Of a stretch of 54,394 bases of DNA, positions 22,355 to 31,195 are shown one piece after another (within the stretch, counting starts at the first letter, position 1; every line of letters starts with the position of its first letter). Position numbers and translations under genes: made by a program. Location of the stretch: NCBI GenBank assembly GCA_902537945.1, contig CACBDG010000016.1, forward strand, positions 1 to 54,394, written 5' to 3'. The stretch is from an uncultured SAR116 cluster alpha proteobacterium (GTDB taxonomy: Bacteria; Pseudomonadota; Alphaproteobacteria; Puniceispirillales; Marisalimonadaceae). The notes below the pieces were generated by a model, which made no database searches, was not told the DNA's origin, and worked only from the letters and a program-made list of their open reading frames with translations.

Positions 22355-23521
22355 CTAGCGTAATCTTTCTAAAATTGACACATAATTTGCAACAGAAGCA
22401 CCACCCATATTAAATATACCCGCTAAATTTGCTTTATTGATTTGCATATCTCCAGCTTCTCCAGTCAATTGCATTGCAGACATAACATGTTGAGACACTC
22501 CAGTTGCTCCAATGGGATGACCTTTTGACTTCAGTCCCCCAGAGGGGTTTACGGGTAATTTACCAGTCTTCTGAACCCAACCCTCTTCAATAGCTTTATA
22601 GCCCTCACCTATTTTAGTTAAGCCCATTGCTTCATACTCAATAAGTTCAGCAATTGTGAAACAGTCGTGGGTTTCAACAAATGATAAATCATCCAAGGTT
22701 ATCTTGGCATCTTGAAGAGCATGCTGCCATGCTTGACGTGCACCTTCAAATTCAGTTTTTTCTCTTTTACTAAGAGGAAGTATGTCATTGACATGCCTTC
22801 TTGATCTAAATGCAATCGCTCTTTTTGCTGAAAGTGAAAGATCAATATCTTGAATGATCAGAGCAGCAGCTCCATCAGATACCATAGAACAATCAGTTCT
22901 TCTTAAAGGTTCAGCTACATATGGGTTTTTTTCTGATACAGAATTACAAAACTCAAAGTTTAGTTTTTTTTGCATATGTGCAAATGGATTTACACATCCA
23001 TTTTCATGATTTTTTGCAGCAATTTTTGCTAAAATATCAGATTTATCACCGTACTTTTGAAAGTAGGACTTTGCAATTGTAGCAAACACGCCAGTAAATC
23101 CACCTTTTGTATCACCCTCTTCTGGTCTATAACTAGCACCTAGCAATATATCACCAACAATTTCAGAGGAGACATCTGTCATTTTCTCAACACCTACAAC
23201 CAATGTCGTTTTAGCTTTTTTTGCCTCTATTGCATTCATTGCAGTATGAATGGCTGCAGAACCAGTAGCACATGCATTCTCCACTCTCATTGCGGGTACA
23301 TATCTCAAATCAGATTGTGAAACTGCAGGTAGTGCACCGTGAAAATCTTGTTTTTGAAAGCCATTATTGAATGTTCCAACAAAAATAGCGTCTATTTCCT
23401 TAGCAGAAATTTCTGCATGCTTAATAGCTTTTTCAACAACATCTGCAATCATATTTTCAGATGTTAGTTCTGAATTCACTCCAAATTTACTATGAGCCCA
23501 CCCAGTTATACAAGCTGACAT
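22355..23521 (-). CDS. Thiolase-family acetyl-CoA acetyltransferase (SCP2-type)
   Basis: 388 residues from ATG at 23519-23521, selected by GGAGGT upstream; a longer frame to 23533 is rejected. The acylated cysteine is in VENACATGSAA (Cys84). ETHDCFTIAELIEYEAMGL and NPSGGLKSKGHPIGATG supply the His and the second active-site region, in the arrangement of the SCP2/sterol-carrier thiolase branch (H-D-C-F, with KGHPIGATG instead of the final C-x-G). It cleaves or forms 3-ketoacyl-CoA. It is convergent with the acyl-CoA dehydrogenase operon and downstream of an alpha/beta hydrolase. Confidence 0.86.
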   Translation of the reverse strand: MSACITGWAHSKFGVNSELTSENMIADVVEKAIKHAEISAKEIDAIFVGTFNNGFQKQDFHGALPAVSQSDLRYVPAMRVENACATGSAAIHTAMNAIEAKKAKTTLVVGVEKMTDVSSEIVGDILLGASYRPEEGDTKGGFTGVFATIAKSYFQKYGDKSDILAKIAAKNHENGCVNPFAHMQKKLNFEFCNSVSEKNPYVAEPLRRTDCSMVSDGAAALIIQDIDLSLSAKRAIAFRSRRHVNDILPLSKREKTEFEGARQAWQHALQDAKITLDDLSFVETHDCFTIAELIEYEAMGLTKIGEGYKAIEEGWVQKTGKLPVNPSGGLKSKGHPIGATGVSQHVMSAMQLTGEAGDMQINKANLAGIFNMGGASVANYVSILERLR

Positions 23522-23543
23522 TTTAACCTCCAAAATTTATATT

Positions 23544-24266
23544 TTAGTTACAAATTTTCATAAGTAAATTTAAAGTTTCTTTTGGATGAGTTAGCATGGC
23601 ATCATGCCCAGCATTTAGCTCAAAAATTGGCCATTTCATTTTACGCACAACCTCTCTTGAACTCTCAAGACTTTTGTAAACGGGTTTCTTACAAAAAATG
23701 TAGGAAAGAGGGATCCCATTACCAACCTCATTTTTAAGAATAAGTTTTGATTGAAATGCACTTAGAGGATGTGGTGTAAGTTTTTCTTCTAGTAACAATG
23801 ATTTTTTAATATCGAAAACACCGAATGCATCTGCGCTAGGAGCTGGGATTGATATGTTATTTCCATATTTTTTTGCTAATTCAATTCTTTGTTCAACTGT
23901 TTCTTTTGGAGTAATATCAAAAGGTTTTTGACCATCTATTAAAATCATAGCATCAAAATAAATTAATTTTTGTATTCTATCTTTTAATCTATCTGCAACT
24001 CCACTTATTACACTTCCGGCGAAGCTATGACCAACTAGTATTATATTGTTAAGATTTTCAAAAATAATATGATTAACAACATCTTCAATAAATGTTTCAA
24101 TTGTAATTTTTGATGATAATAAATGTTTTTTTTCACCTAAACCCGTAAGTGTTGGATTTGACACACTATACCGCTGATATCTCAAGATTTCAGATATTTC
24201 ATTCCAAACCCATCCTCCATGCCAAGCTCCATGAATTAGTAAGAAATGAGGTTTATTATTTTTCAT
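23544..24266 (-). CDS. Alpha/beta hydrolase (AB hydrolase-6, methylesterase-like)
   Basis: 240 residues. LIHGAWHGGWVW (about 10-21) is the oxyanion region typical of plant-type methylesterase/hydroxynitrile-lyase relatives. The nucleophile elbow is GHSFAGS (79-85, Ser81), and the catalytic His is in NAGHDAML near the C-terminus. No signal peptide. It is transcribed 22 nt upstream of the thiolase, so it is probably an esterase or thioesterase in the same route. The substrate is unknown. Confidence 0.8.
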   Translation of the reverse strand: MKNNKPHFLLIHGAWHGGWVWNEISEILRYQRYSVSNPTLTGLGEKKHLLSSKITIETFIEDVVNHIIFENLNNIILVGHSFAGSVISGVADRLKDRIQKLIYFDAMILIDGQKPFDITPKETVEQRIELAKKYGNNISIPAPSADAFGVFDIKKSLLLEEKLTPHPLSAFQSKLILKNEVGNGIPLSYIFCKKPVYKSLESSREVVRKMKWPIFELNAGHDAMLTHPKETLNLLMKICN

Positions 24267-24302
24267 ATCTATCTCTTTGTATTTAATTATAAGATGATTA
24301 TA

Positions 24303-24328
24303 TTTATCGGATAAACTATAACGATAAA
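24303..24328. promoter_or_regulatory. 7-bp dyad TTTATCG...CGATAAA between divergent genes
   Basis: TTTATCG (24303-24309) and CGATAAA (24322-24328) are perfect complements 12 nt apart, centred between the divergent hydrolase (start 24266) and SDR (start 24360) genes. It is a reasonable operator for a TetR- or LacI-type repressor, but no regulator gene is adjacent. Confidence 0.35.
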
Positions 24329-24359
24329 AAATTCAATTATAAGAACAAAAGTTTATATA

Positions 24360-25058
24360 ATGACAAATCTGAATGTAGCTATTTTTGGATGCTCTGGTGC
24401 AATTGGAAAGGCACTATGCATTGAATACACAAAAAAACAAAATATTGATAATATCATTGCGTACTCAAGATCAGGTGAAAATTTTGAAAATGATCTTATA
24501 AAATCAATAAAGGTTGATTATTGCAATGAAGAAAGCCTATCAAATGCAGCTTCATCTCTACAATTTAAATTAGACATAATAATAGTTGCAATTGGTGCGT
24601 TAGAAAATCCAGAGAAATCAATTAAGGATTTATCTGCTCAAAAATTTTTAGATATGTTTAACGCTAACACAATACCAACTGCATTAATTGCAAAATATTT
24701 TTTACCTTGCCTACATAGAGATAAAACAACAAAATTTGCATCAATTTCTGCGCGAGTAGGAAGCATTGAAGACAATGAACTTGGTGGTTGGTATTCCTAT
24801 AGAGCTTCGAAATCTGCATTAAATATGATTTTAAAAGGACTATCGATCGAACAAAAAAGATCTAATAAAAATAGTATTATTTTTGGTCTTCACCCAGGCA
24901 CAGTTAATTCAAAATTATCTAGACCTTTCCAGAAAAAAGACAAGGAATATTTCTCTCCTGAATTTTCAGCTAACAAATTGATTCACGTTATTGATACTAA
25001 AACGACTGATGATAACGGCAAAATATTTGCTTGGGATAACAAATCAATTCCATATTAA
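24360..25058 (+). CDS. Short-chain dehydrogenase/reductase (CsgA-like)
   Basis: 232 residues. FGCSGAIGKAL (about 8-18) is a variant of the TGxxxGxG motif with Cys-Ser-Gly. The active site follows as ISARVGSIEDN (Ser), then WYSYRASKSALNM (Tyr-x-x-x-Lys) and GLHPGTVNSKLSRPF. This matches the CsgA/C-factor type of SDR, common in marine bacteria. The cofactor is NAD(P), with substrate unknown. Its stop overlaps the stop of the convergent membrane-protein gene by 4 nt. Confidence 0.82.
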   Translation: MTNLNVAIFGCSGAIGKALCIEYTKKQNIDNIIAYSRSGENFENDLIKSIKVDYCNEESLSNAASSLQFKLDIIIVAIGALENPEKSIKDLSAQKFLDMFNANTIPTALIAKYFLPCLHRDKTTKFASISARVGSIEDNELGGWYSYRASKSALNMILKGLSIEQKRSNKNSIIFGLHPGTVNSKLSRPFQKKDKEYFSPEFSANKLIHVIDTKTTDDNGKIFAWDNKSIPY

Positions 25059-26026
25059 GAATTTGGTTTATATTCAGGTATATTGTAATTAGTAAGATGT
25101 TTTTGCCAAAATTCCTGGGTGAAATTAGCACCTAATCTCATAAAAATATAAACAATACAGAGTGTTAATATAGCCCGAAGAAATAATGTTATTATTATAT
25201 TTGCTCCAATAAGTGATACAACTGCGGTATCTTCTATAATACTATGAAGCATTCCCACTAATACTAATACACCAAACACGTCTTTATAGTGAAGTTTTCC
25301 AGTTTTAACTTCTTTAATTAAAAGCCCAGCTCCAAATCCAATTCCTAATGTAACTCCTACAACTGCTATTGTAGATGCCTTCTCACCAACACCTAAAAAA
25401 TTTAAAAATGGTTTTAAAGCTTTTTCAATAAGTTTTTCAACACCAATATATTTCAAAAAATCCAAAATAATGACTAATGCAACAATTATGATGAAAATCA
25501 TTCCAAGCCCTTTTAATTGAGAAATCCCCCAACTTAAAAGATCAGGTGCACTCTCAAGGCTTGGCAATAAAATAGTAGCGGGATAATTCATATATCCTGT
25601 AAATTCGAAAAACAAATTCAAAAAATAACATGACAATATTCCTAAACCTAATCTAATAAATATCATCGCACGAGCTCTAACGCCAGCTTTTCGGCAAATA
25701 ATCACTTCTATTGGTAAAGAATGTGTAAATAAGATAAGAAGCCCTAAAACACTTGCTTGAGCAGCAGTAAATGGCATATCGGCAGGAAGCCCTGAGAAAA
25801 CTATAAGACCAGCATAAGGACTAGTTAACATTGATGTAGTAAAAACTAATGAAATAGCTTCTGGTAATCCTAATAAAAACATTAAAGGAGCAAACATCTT
25901 GTTTAAAATTTCAACAAAACCTATTTCATCAAGTATTTTTACAACTATTAAAGTAGGTATCATTATGATAAATAATTCATAAGTGATTTCAAAACTTGAT
26001 TTTGTAAGTTCTTTTATTTTATTCAT
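25055..26026 (-). CDS. Nucleoside-recognition (Gate) domain membrane protein
   Basis: 323 residues with about eight hydrophobic helices in two similar halves. Gate-type features include TSMLTSPYAGLIVFSGLP and LGIGFGAGLLIKEV, with SIIEDTAVV late in the protein. Gate-domain proteins are found in nucleoside transporters and in spore-maturation and YjiH-like membrane proteins of unclear role. It is the last gene of a three-gene minus-strand operon with a CoA-transferase and an OxlT-like MFS carrier (14-nt gap), so it may transport or sense the same organic acid. Function not established. Confidence 0.65.
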   Translation of the reverse strand: MNKIKELTKSSFEITYELFIIMIPTLIVVKILDEIGFVEILNKMFAPLMFLLGLPEAISLVFTTSMLTSPYAGLIVFSGLPADMPFTAAQASVLGLLILFTHSLPIEVIICRKAGVRARAMIFIRLGLGILSCYFLNLFFEFTGYMNYPATILLPSLESAPDLLSWGISQLKGLGMIFIIIVALVIILDFLKYIGVEKLIEKALKPFLNFLGVGEKASTIAVVGVTLGIGFGAGLLIKEVKTGKLHYKDVFGVLVLVGMLHSIIEDTAVVSLIGANIIITLFLRAILTLCIVYIFMRLGANFTQEFWQKHLTNYNIPEYKPNS

Positions 26027-26040
26027 CTAAAACTCTCAAG

Positions 26041-27282
26041 CTAACTATAAATAAATCTATCTTTTTGAAAATAAACTTTCCACATAATAAAGGTGACAAT
26101 AAGTAGATTTGTAAAATTCCAAAAAATTCCATTAACAAATGCAAGTTTATAAGATTGAGTAAGATCAAATATTTCTCCAGACATCCAACCACCTAACCCC
26201 ATACCTACGATAGTTCCCATTATAACTAAGCCTACTCTTTCTCCAACTTCTTCAATTGGGAGATATTTTCTAACTATCATTGCATATGCTGGAACAATCC
26301 CACCTTGAGATAAACCAAACATCAAAGAAACAATGAATAGTGACAACTGACTATCGAATGGCAAGAAAAAAACTAAAGAAAACATTTGTAATAATGATCC
26401 AATGAAAATGGTATATATTGGCCCAATTTTATCAGATAAAAATCCAAAACCAATCCTACTTATCATTCCAGACAATAGCATTGCAGATAAGATTTGAGCT
26501 CCAACAGTTAAACCAAAGCCTCTCTCAACACATAAAGCAACAATATGAACTTGAGGCATTGCCATCGCAAGACAACAACCAATACCAGCTAATACTAACA
26601 AAGTTTGTAATGTTTTAGGTGATAAATTCTTAATAGTATTATTTTCATTATTAAAATTAATTTCTTGGTTATTTGAAGTAACAATATTATTTTTCAAAAT
26701 TAATGAAATTGGAAAGATGATTACCAAACAGATTATTGCAATATAAAAATAGACTTCTTTCCAGTTACTAAACTCTAGCAGATGACTAATAAAGAGTGGC
26801 CACAAACCACCTGCTACGTAATTGGCGCTAGCAACTATAGCTACTGCTAGCCCTCTATGTTTTTCAAAAAAATTTCCAATATCCACCATAGAGGGACCAA
26901 AAAAAGTTGATGCAGCTGTACCCATAAAAACTTGTAAAACCAATAAATGCCAAAATTCATTGGAAATCATTGCTACTAAATAGGATAACGAAAGGAGAAT
27001 AACTGCAACAATAATTGGAAATTTAAGCCCAAATTTATCTACTACTTTTCCAATTAAAAAATTACCTAATCCAAAACCAACCATAGTAGTAGCATAAAGC
27101 AAACTTGCCTTACCTCTATCAATAGCAAATTCAGTTTCTAATGCTGGCATTACAACTACAACGGACCACATACCTACAATACCTACAACACCAACAATAA
27201 ATAAAAGAATTAATCTAATCCAAGACCTTAGACTGTCATACTCAATATCAAGAATGAGATTTTTATTTTGTGCCTGAACCAT
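26041..27282 (-). CDS. MFS transporter, oxalate/formate-antiporter (OxlT)-like
   Basis: 413 residues with 12 predicted TM segments, a central cytosolic loop rich in Asn (about 200-222), and MFS loop motifs GKVVDKFGLKFP (about 78-89) and FGFLSDKIGP (about 275-284). The general pattern (WSVVVVMPALETEFAIDRG at the start of TM1) is that of the OxlT/monocarboxylate branch. It lies 21 nt downstream of a class III CoA-transferase, so the likely cargo is a carboxylate that is activated to its CoA ester after uptake. Direction and substrate cannot be fixed. Confidence 0.8.
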   Translation of the reverse strand: MVQAQNKNLILDIEYDSLRSWIRLILLFIVGVVGIVGMWSVVVVMPALETEFAIDRGKASLLYATTMVGFGLGNFLIGKVVDKFGLKFPIIVAVILLSLSYLVAMISNEFWHLLVLQVFMGTAASTFFGPSMVDIGNFFEKHRGLAVAIVASANYVAGGLWPLFISHLLEFSNWKEVYFYIAIICLVIIFPISLILKNNIVTSNNQEINFNNENNTIKNLSPKTLQTLLVLAGIGCCLAMAMPQVHIVALCVERGFGLTVGAQILSAMLLSGMISRIGFGFLSDKIGPIYTIFIGSLLQMFSLVFFLPFDSQLSLFIVSLMFGLSQGGIVPAYAMIVRKYLPIEEVGERVGLVIMGTIVGMGLGGWMSGEIFDLTQSYKLAFVNGIFWNFTNLLIVTFIMWKVYFQKDRFIYS

Positions 27283-27303
27283 AAATTCTTTCAGAATAAT
27301 TTA

Positions 27304-28521
27304 TTAAATTATCTCATTATCTTTTAGATTTTTTATCTCAGTTTCACTGAGACCAATTTCTACAGATAAAATTTCATCTGTATGTTCTCCAAGTAAAGGG
27401 GGTGGCATTCTATAACTTGGTGGCGTTTCGTGCATTTTAATTGGGTTTGCTATTAATTTTAGAGGAGATTTGCCTGTTTTTTTATGATCCATATTCACTA
27501 TCATTTCTCTAGCCTTAACATGCGGGTCTGTGAAAACTTGACTTAATGTATTAATTGGACCACATCCAATTTTTTCTTTCTCTAGCTCTTTAAGCCACCA
27601 CTCAGAAGTGTGTTTCTTGGTAATTTCGTTTAAAACATTAGTAACAAATTCTCTGTTTGACACTCTGTCCGCGTTGGTTTTGAATTTTGGATCATTAATT
27701 AACTTTTCTTCGCCAGCTAATTTACAAAATCTCTCAAAAGTTGGATCATTTCCAACTGAAAGTACGATATATCCATCAGATGTAGGCATGACTTGATAAG
27801 GAACAATATTAGGATGCTGATTGCCTAGTCTTTCAGGGTTTTTGTCTGTAGACAAATAATTCATTCCTTGATTGGCAAGCCATGCAACATGTGTATCTAA
27901 CATACCAATATCAATAAATTGACCTTCTCCAGTTTGAATTTGATGTCTCACAGCTGCAAGAATTCCTACTGATGCAAACATTCCTGCCATCAAATCACCA
28001 ATAGGAACTCCAACTTTCATAGGCTCCCCATTAGGTTCTCCAGTAAGAGCCATAACACCGCCCATTGCTTGAATTAAACCATCATAGCCTGGTCTAGACG
28101 CATAAGGACCAGTCTGACCAAAACCAGTGATAGAACAATATATTAATCTAGGAAACTCGATCTTTAAATCGTTATAACCAAGACCATACTTCTCTAATGT
28201 GCCTGTTTTAAAATTTTCTACTAATATGTCACAATCTTTGAGTAGTTTCTTTATTAAATCCTGCCCTTCTTTTTTACTAAGATTGACAGTTATTGATTTT
28301 TTATTCCTGTTTGCTCCACAATAATACGCACTTAAATCCGTCTCTTCTCCATTTTCATCTTTTACAAATGGTGGAGCAAATCCTCTGGTATCATCCCCTC
28401 CTCCTGGTCTTTCAACTTTTATTATCTCTGCACCAAGATCACCAAGCATTTGGGTGCAATAAGGTCCTGCTAAAACTCTTGTTAGATCTAATACCTTTAT
28501 TCCGTCTAATGAATTTTTCAT
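27304..28521 (-). CDS. Class III CoA-transferase (CaiB/BaiF/Frc family)
   Basis: 405 residues. LDLTRVLAGPYCTQMLGDLG (11-30) and GAEIIKVERPGGGDDTRG form the Rossmann start; the acyl-accepting aspartate is Asp176 in VPIGDLMAGMFA. YDGLIQAMGGVMALTGEP and ENFKTGTLEKYGLGY are also typical. It transfers CoA between carboxylates (formyl-CoA:oxalate, succinyl-CoA:malate or mesaconate types). No oxalyl-CoA decarboxylase is present, so oxalate is not supported. It heads an operon with an OxlT-like carrier and a Gate protein. The divergent intergenic region contains an operator-like repeat. Confidence 0.9.
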   Translation of the reverse strand: MKNSLDGIKVLDLTRVLAGPYCTQMLGDLGAEIIKVERPGGGDDTRGFAPPFVKDENGEETDLSAYYCGANRNKKSITVNLSKKEGQDLIKKLLKDCDILVENFKTGTLEKYGLGYNDLKIEFPRLIYCSITGFGQTGPYASRPGYDGLIQAMGGVMALTGEPNGEPMKVGVPIGDLMAGMFASVGILAAVRHQIQTGEGQFIDIGMLDTHVAWLANQGMNYLSTDKNPERLGNQHPNIVPYQVMPTSDGYIVLSVGNDPTFERFCKLAGEEKLINDPKFKTNADRVSNREFVTNVLNEITKKHTSEWWLKELEKEKIGCGPINTLSQVFTDPHVKAREMIVNMDHKKTGKSPLKLIANPIKMHETPPSYRMPPPLLGEHTDEILSVEIGLSETEIKNLKDNEII

Positions 28522-28603
28522 AATGTATCTCTTAATGTTTAATCTATGTGATAGTATAAAAATATACGCTAAAACCCTTATATTTTCATTTTTAAAATTT
28601 TAT

Positions 28604-28632
28604 TTTAGATTTGCTAGATCTAATTTAGATTT
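28604..28632. promoter_or_regulatory. Operator-like array: 9-bp direct repeats 20 bp apart around an 8-bp palindrome
   Basis: TTTAGATTT occurs at 28604-28612 and 28624-28632, exactly 20 bp (two helical turns) apart, with the palindrome TAGATCTA at 28615-28622 between them. It lies in the 170-nt divergent gap between the CoA-transferase operon and the metallo-beta-lactamase gene and could control both. Confidence 0.35.
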
Positions 28633-28691
28633 AATGTATATTCTTAACATCCTAAATAAAAATTACCACGATAATTCTTGACGAGCAATAA

Positions 28692-29705
28692 ATGACGAAA
28701 CTAGAAATTGATAAACCTAAATTTGGTGAATTAACTCAAATCGCTTCTGATTTATATTGGGTACATTTTGAGCTTCCTTTTAGATTAAACCATGTAAATT
28801 TGTTTTTAATGGACACTCCAAAGGGACTGTTAATTTTAGATGCTGGCCTAAAATCTGAACATTCTGAAGAACATTGGAAAGCGCTTATAAATGGTCCATT
28901 AAAATCTAAAAAATTTGCAGGTTTATTAATTACACATTATCACCCTGATCATATTGGTATGGCAGGCTGGCTTCAAAAAAAATTAGATATTAAATGTTAT
29001 ACAACAGAAAAAGAAATATTCACTGCCAATACTTTTAGATCAATGCCAGATGATGAATATGCAAAAATTTTTCGAAATGTTTTTGTAAGAGCTGGAATGA
29101 GTGAAGAAGATATTCTTGCCAAGGGCCCAGCAACAAGGCTATATAAAAATAGAGTGTATGAACTACCTGAGTTTGAAATCATTAAAGCTGAACATGAAAT
29201 TGAGTCTAATGATGGAATATGGATAGTTAGAACAGACTCTGGTCACTCACCTGAACATATTTCTTTAATGGATCATAAAAGAAAGTTATATCTTTCAGGA
29301 GATTTTTTGTTACCTAGGATTTCACCAAACATTTCTGATAATTTTTTTGACCCGTTAGATGATAGATTAGGTGGTTATTTTAAATATCTTAATGAAATAT
29401 CAACCATGGAACCAGATACAAAAGTATTCCCTTGTCATGATTGGCCATTTACAGACGGTAATCAACGAGCCAAAGATTTAATTAAACATCATAATCATAG
29501 ATTAAGTTTAATATTAGATGCCCTTAATGAAAAAGATATAACTATTATGGATTCTATTGAAATTATTTTTGACAGAAAGATAGGTGATGAACAAATGCAC
29601 TTTGCAATTGGAGAAGCAAGAGCTCATCTAATTCACCTAGATGTAACCAATCAAGCCAAAAGTAAAGTTGATGAGCGTGGAACAGTTCATTATTCTAAAA
29701 TATAA
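28692..29705 (+). CDS. Metallo-beta-lactamase-fold hydrolase
   Basis: 337 residues. The metal motif THYHPDHIGM is at 81-90 (HxHxDH with Tyr and Pro), further ligands are SGHSPEHIS (about 194-202) and the Asp in YLSGDFLL (about 213-220), and a late His is in VFPCHDWPF. The N-terminal DLYWVHFELPFRLNHVNLF and a C-terminal helical extension are as in glyoxalase-II-like thioesterases (LACTB2/HyxR type). It is probably a CoA- or glutathione-thioester hydrolase, given neighbouring acyl-CoA genes. It ends 51 nt before ureD. Confidence 0.83.
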   Translation: MTKLEIDKPKFGELTQIASDLYWVHFELPFRLNHVNLFLMDTPKGLLILDAGLKSEHSEEHWKALINGPLKSKKFAGLLITHYHPDHIGMAGWLQKKLDIKCYTTEKEIFTANTFRSMPDDEYAKIFRNVFVRAGMSEEDILAKGPATRLYKNRVYELPEFEIIKAEHEIESNDGIWIVRTDSGHSPEHISLMDHKRKLYLSGDFLLPRISPNISDNFFDPLDDRLGGYFKYLNEISTMEPDTKVFPCHDWPFTDGNQRAKDLIKHHNHRLSLILDALNEKDITIMDSIEIIFDRKIGDEQMHFAIGEARAHLIHLDVTNQAKSKVDERGTVHYSKI

Positions 29706-29756
29706 TTATTAAGAGCAAAATATAATAAAAAACTAACGAAGGGTATAAACATATAA

Positions 29757-30566
29757 ATGTTAAATAAAAAAACAACCTTTCAAAGAGCTCACGGCAAAAT
29801 TGATGTTAAAATAAATAATGATGAAATAAATCGCTTCTATCAATCAGGTTCTGCAAAAGTGTTTTATCCTAAATCTTCACAAAAATTTAAAGAATTAGTT
29901 TTAGTCAACACTGCTGGTGGAATTACAAGTGGTGATAATTTTTCTTATGATTTTGAAATTGTAAATAAATCAAAAATTTTTTTAACTACTCAAACTGCAG
30001 AAAGAGCTTATAAGGGATTTAATGAAAAGGCTAAAATTAAAATTTCTATAGCAGTAGATGACACAAGTAATCTTTTTTGGATACCACAAGAATTAATTTT
30101 ATTTAACAATTGTAATTTTGATAGAAACATTGATGTGAATTTAAGTCCGAATTCAAATTTTGTATTAGCTGAAACTACAATATTTGGAAGAACAGCTATG
30201 GGTGAATATCTTGAAAAGGGTTATTTCAATGATAGTTGGAGAATAAATGTAAATCAAAATTTGATTCACGCTGAAGCATTAAATTTAAATGGAAATATTG
30301 AAGAAACTCTCTCAAACATTGCTTCAGCTAAGGATGGAGTTGCAATATCTAATATTTTTATTTACGGAAAAAAACTATTATCTTATGAAAATATTTTACT
30401 TGAAATTCTAAAAAACTCAGAAACAGTATTATTGTCTCATTCTGCATGGAATGATAAAATTTTAGTCAGAATGGTTGCCAAAGATGCTTATGATTTGAAA
30501 TCAATACAAAAAAATTTAATATCTATACTTGCTGATGATAACGTTCCAAAATTATGGAACAGTTAG
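29757..30566 (+). CDS. ureD: Urease accessory protein UreD (UreH)
   Basis: 269 residues, normal for UreD. FYQSGSAKVFYPK (about 28-40), NTAGGITSGDNFSYD (about 54-68), TTQTAERAYKG and LFWIPQELILFNN are conserved UreD segments. UreD is the scaffold through which nickel passes from UreG-UreF to apo-urease. It is the first gene of ureDABCEFG, followed 9 nt later by ureA. The start is preceded by GAAGGGTA. The sequence is AT-driven (many Lys, Asn, Ile) but has no missing region. Confidence 0.92.
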   Translation: MLNKKTTFQRAHGKIDVKINNDEINRFYQSGSAKVFYPKSSQKFKELVLVNTAGGITSGDNFSYDFEIVNKSKIFLTTQTAERAYKGFNEKAKIKISIAVDDTSNLFWIPQELILFNNCNFDRNIDVNLSPNSNFVLAETTIFGRTAMGEYLEKGYFNDSWRINVNQNLIHAEALNLNGNIEETLSNIASAKDGVAISNIFIYGKKLLSYENILLEILKNSETVLLSHSAWNDKILVRMVAKDAYDLKSIQKNLISILADDNVPKLWNS

Positions 30567-30575
30567 GGAGAGAAC

Positions 30576-30878
30576 ATGAAATTATCACCTAGAGAAAAAG
30601 ATAAACTCTTAATTAGCTTAGCTGCAATAGTTGCGAGAAATAGGAAAAGTAGGGGGATTAAACTTAACTACCCTGAGGCGATAGCTTTAATTTCAGATTT
30701 TGTTGTTGAAGGCGCTAGAGAAGGACGCACTGTTGCAGACTTAATGGAAGCTGGTGCTCATGTTGTAAAAAAGGAAGAATGTATGGGTGGGATTCCTGAA
30801 ATGATACATGAAGTTCAAGTTGAAGCCACATTTCCCGATGGGACAAAATTAGTCACAGTTCATCATCCTATAAGATAA
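30576..30878 (+). CDS. ureA: Urease gamma subunit
   Basis: 100 residues, exactly the standard length. It starts [20 protein letters not shown] and contains [31 protein letters not shown] and the C-terminal [20 protein letters not shown], all diagnostic of UreA. It is a structural subunit of the cytosolic nickel enzyme that splits urea to ammonia and CO2. GGGAGAG precedes the start. The gap to ureB is 11 nt. Confidence 0.97.
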   Translation: MKLSPREKDKLLISLAAIVARNRKSRGIKLNYPEAIALISDFVVEGAREGRTVADLMEAGAHVVKKEECMGGIPEMIHEVQVEATFPDGTKLVTVHHPIR

Positions 30879-30889
30879 TGGAGATTTAA

Positions 30890-31195
30890 ATGATACCTGG
30901 AGAAATTATTACAAAATCTGATGAAATCGTTTTAAATAAAGATTCTGACGCTTTAAAGATAAAAGTTTCAAATACAGGCGATAGACCAATCCAAGTTGGA
31001 AGCCACTATCACTTTTACGAAACAAACGAATTTTTATCTTTTGACAGGGATAAAACCAAAGGAATGAGACTAGATATTGCAGCTGGAACTGCAGTTCGCT
31101 TTGAACCAGGTCAAACAAGAGAGGTAAATTTAATCAATATCAAAGGTGATAAAAATATTTTTGGGTTTAATCAGAAAATTATGGGAGCCATGTAA
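30890..31195 (+). CDS. ureB: Urease beta subunit
   Basis: 101 residues, standard. [18 protein letters not shown] at the start, [18 protein letters not shown] (about 29-46), [18 protein letters not shown] and the final KIMGAM region are typical of UreB. It is an assembly subunit around UreC. Its TAA shares its last base with the ATG of ureC (TAATG), so translation is coupled. Confidence 0.97.
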   Translation: MIPGEIITKSDEIVLNKDSDALKIKVSNTGDRPIQVGSHYHFYETNEFLSFDRDKTKGMRLDIAAGTAVRFEPGQTREVNLINIKGDKNIFGFNQKIMGAM

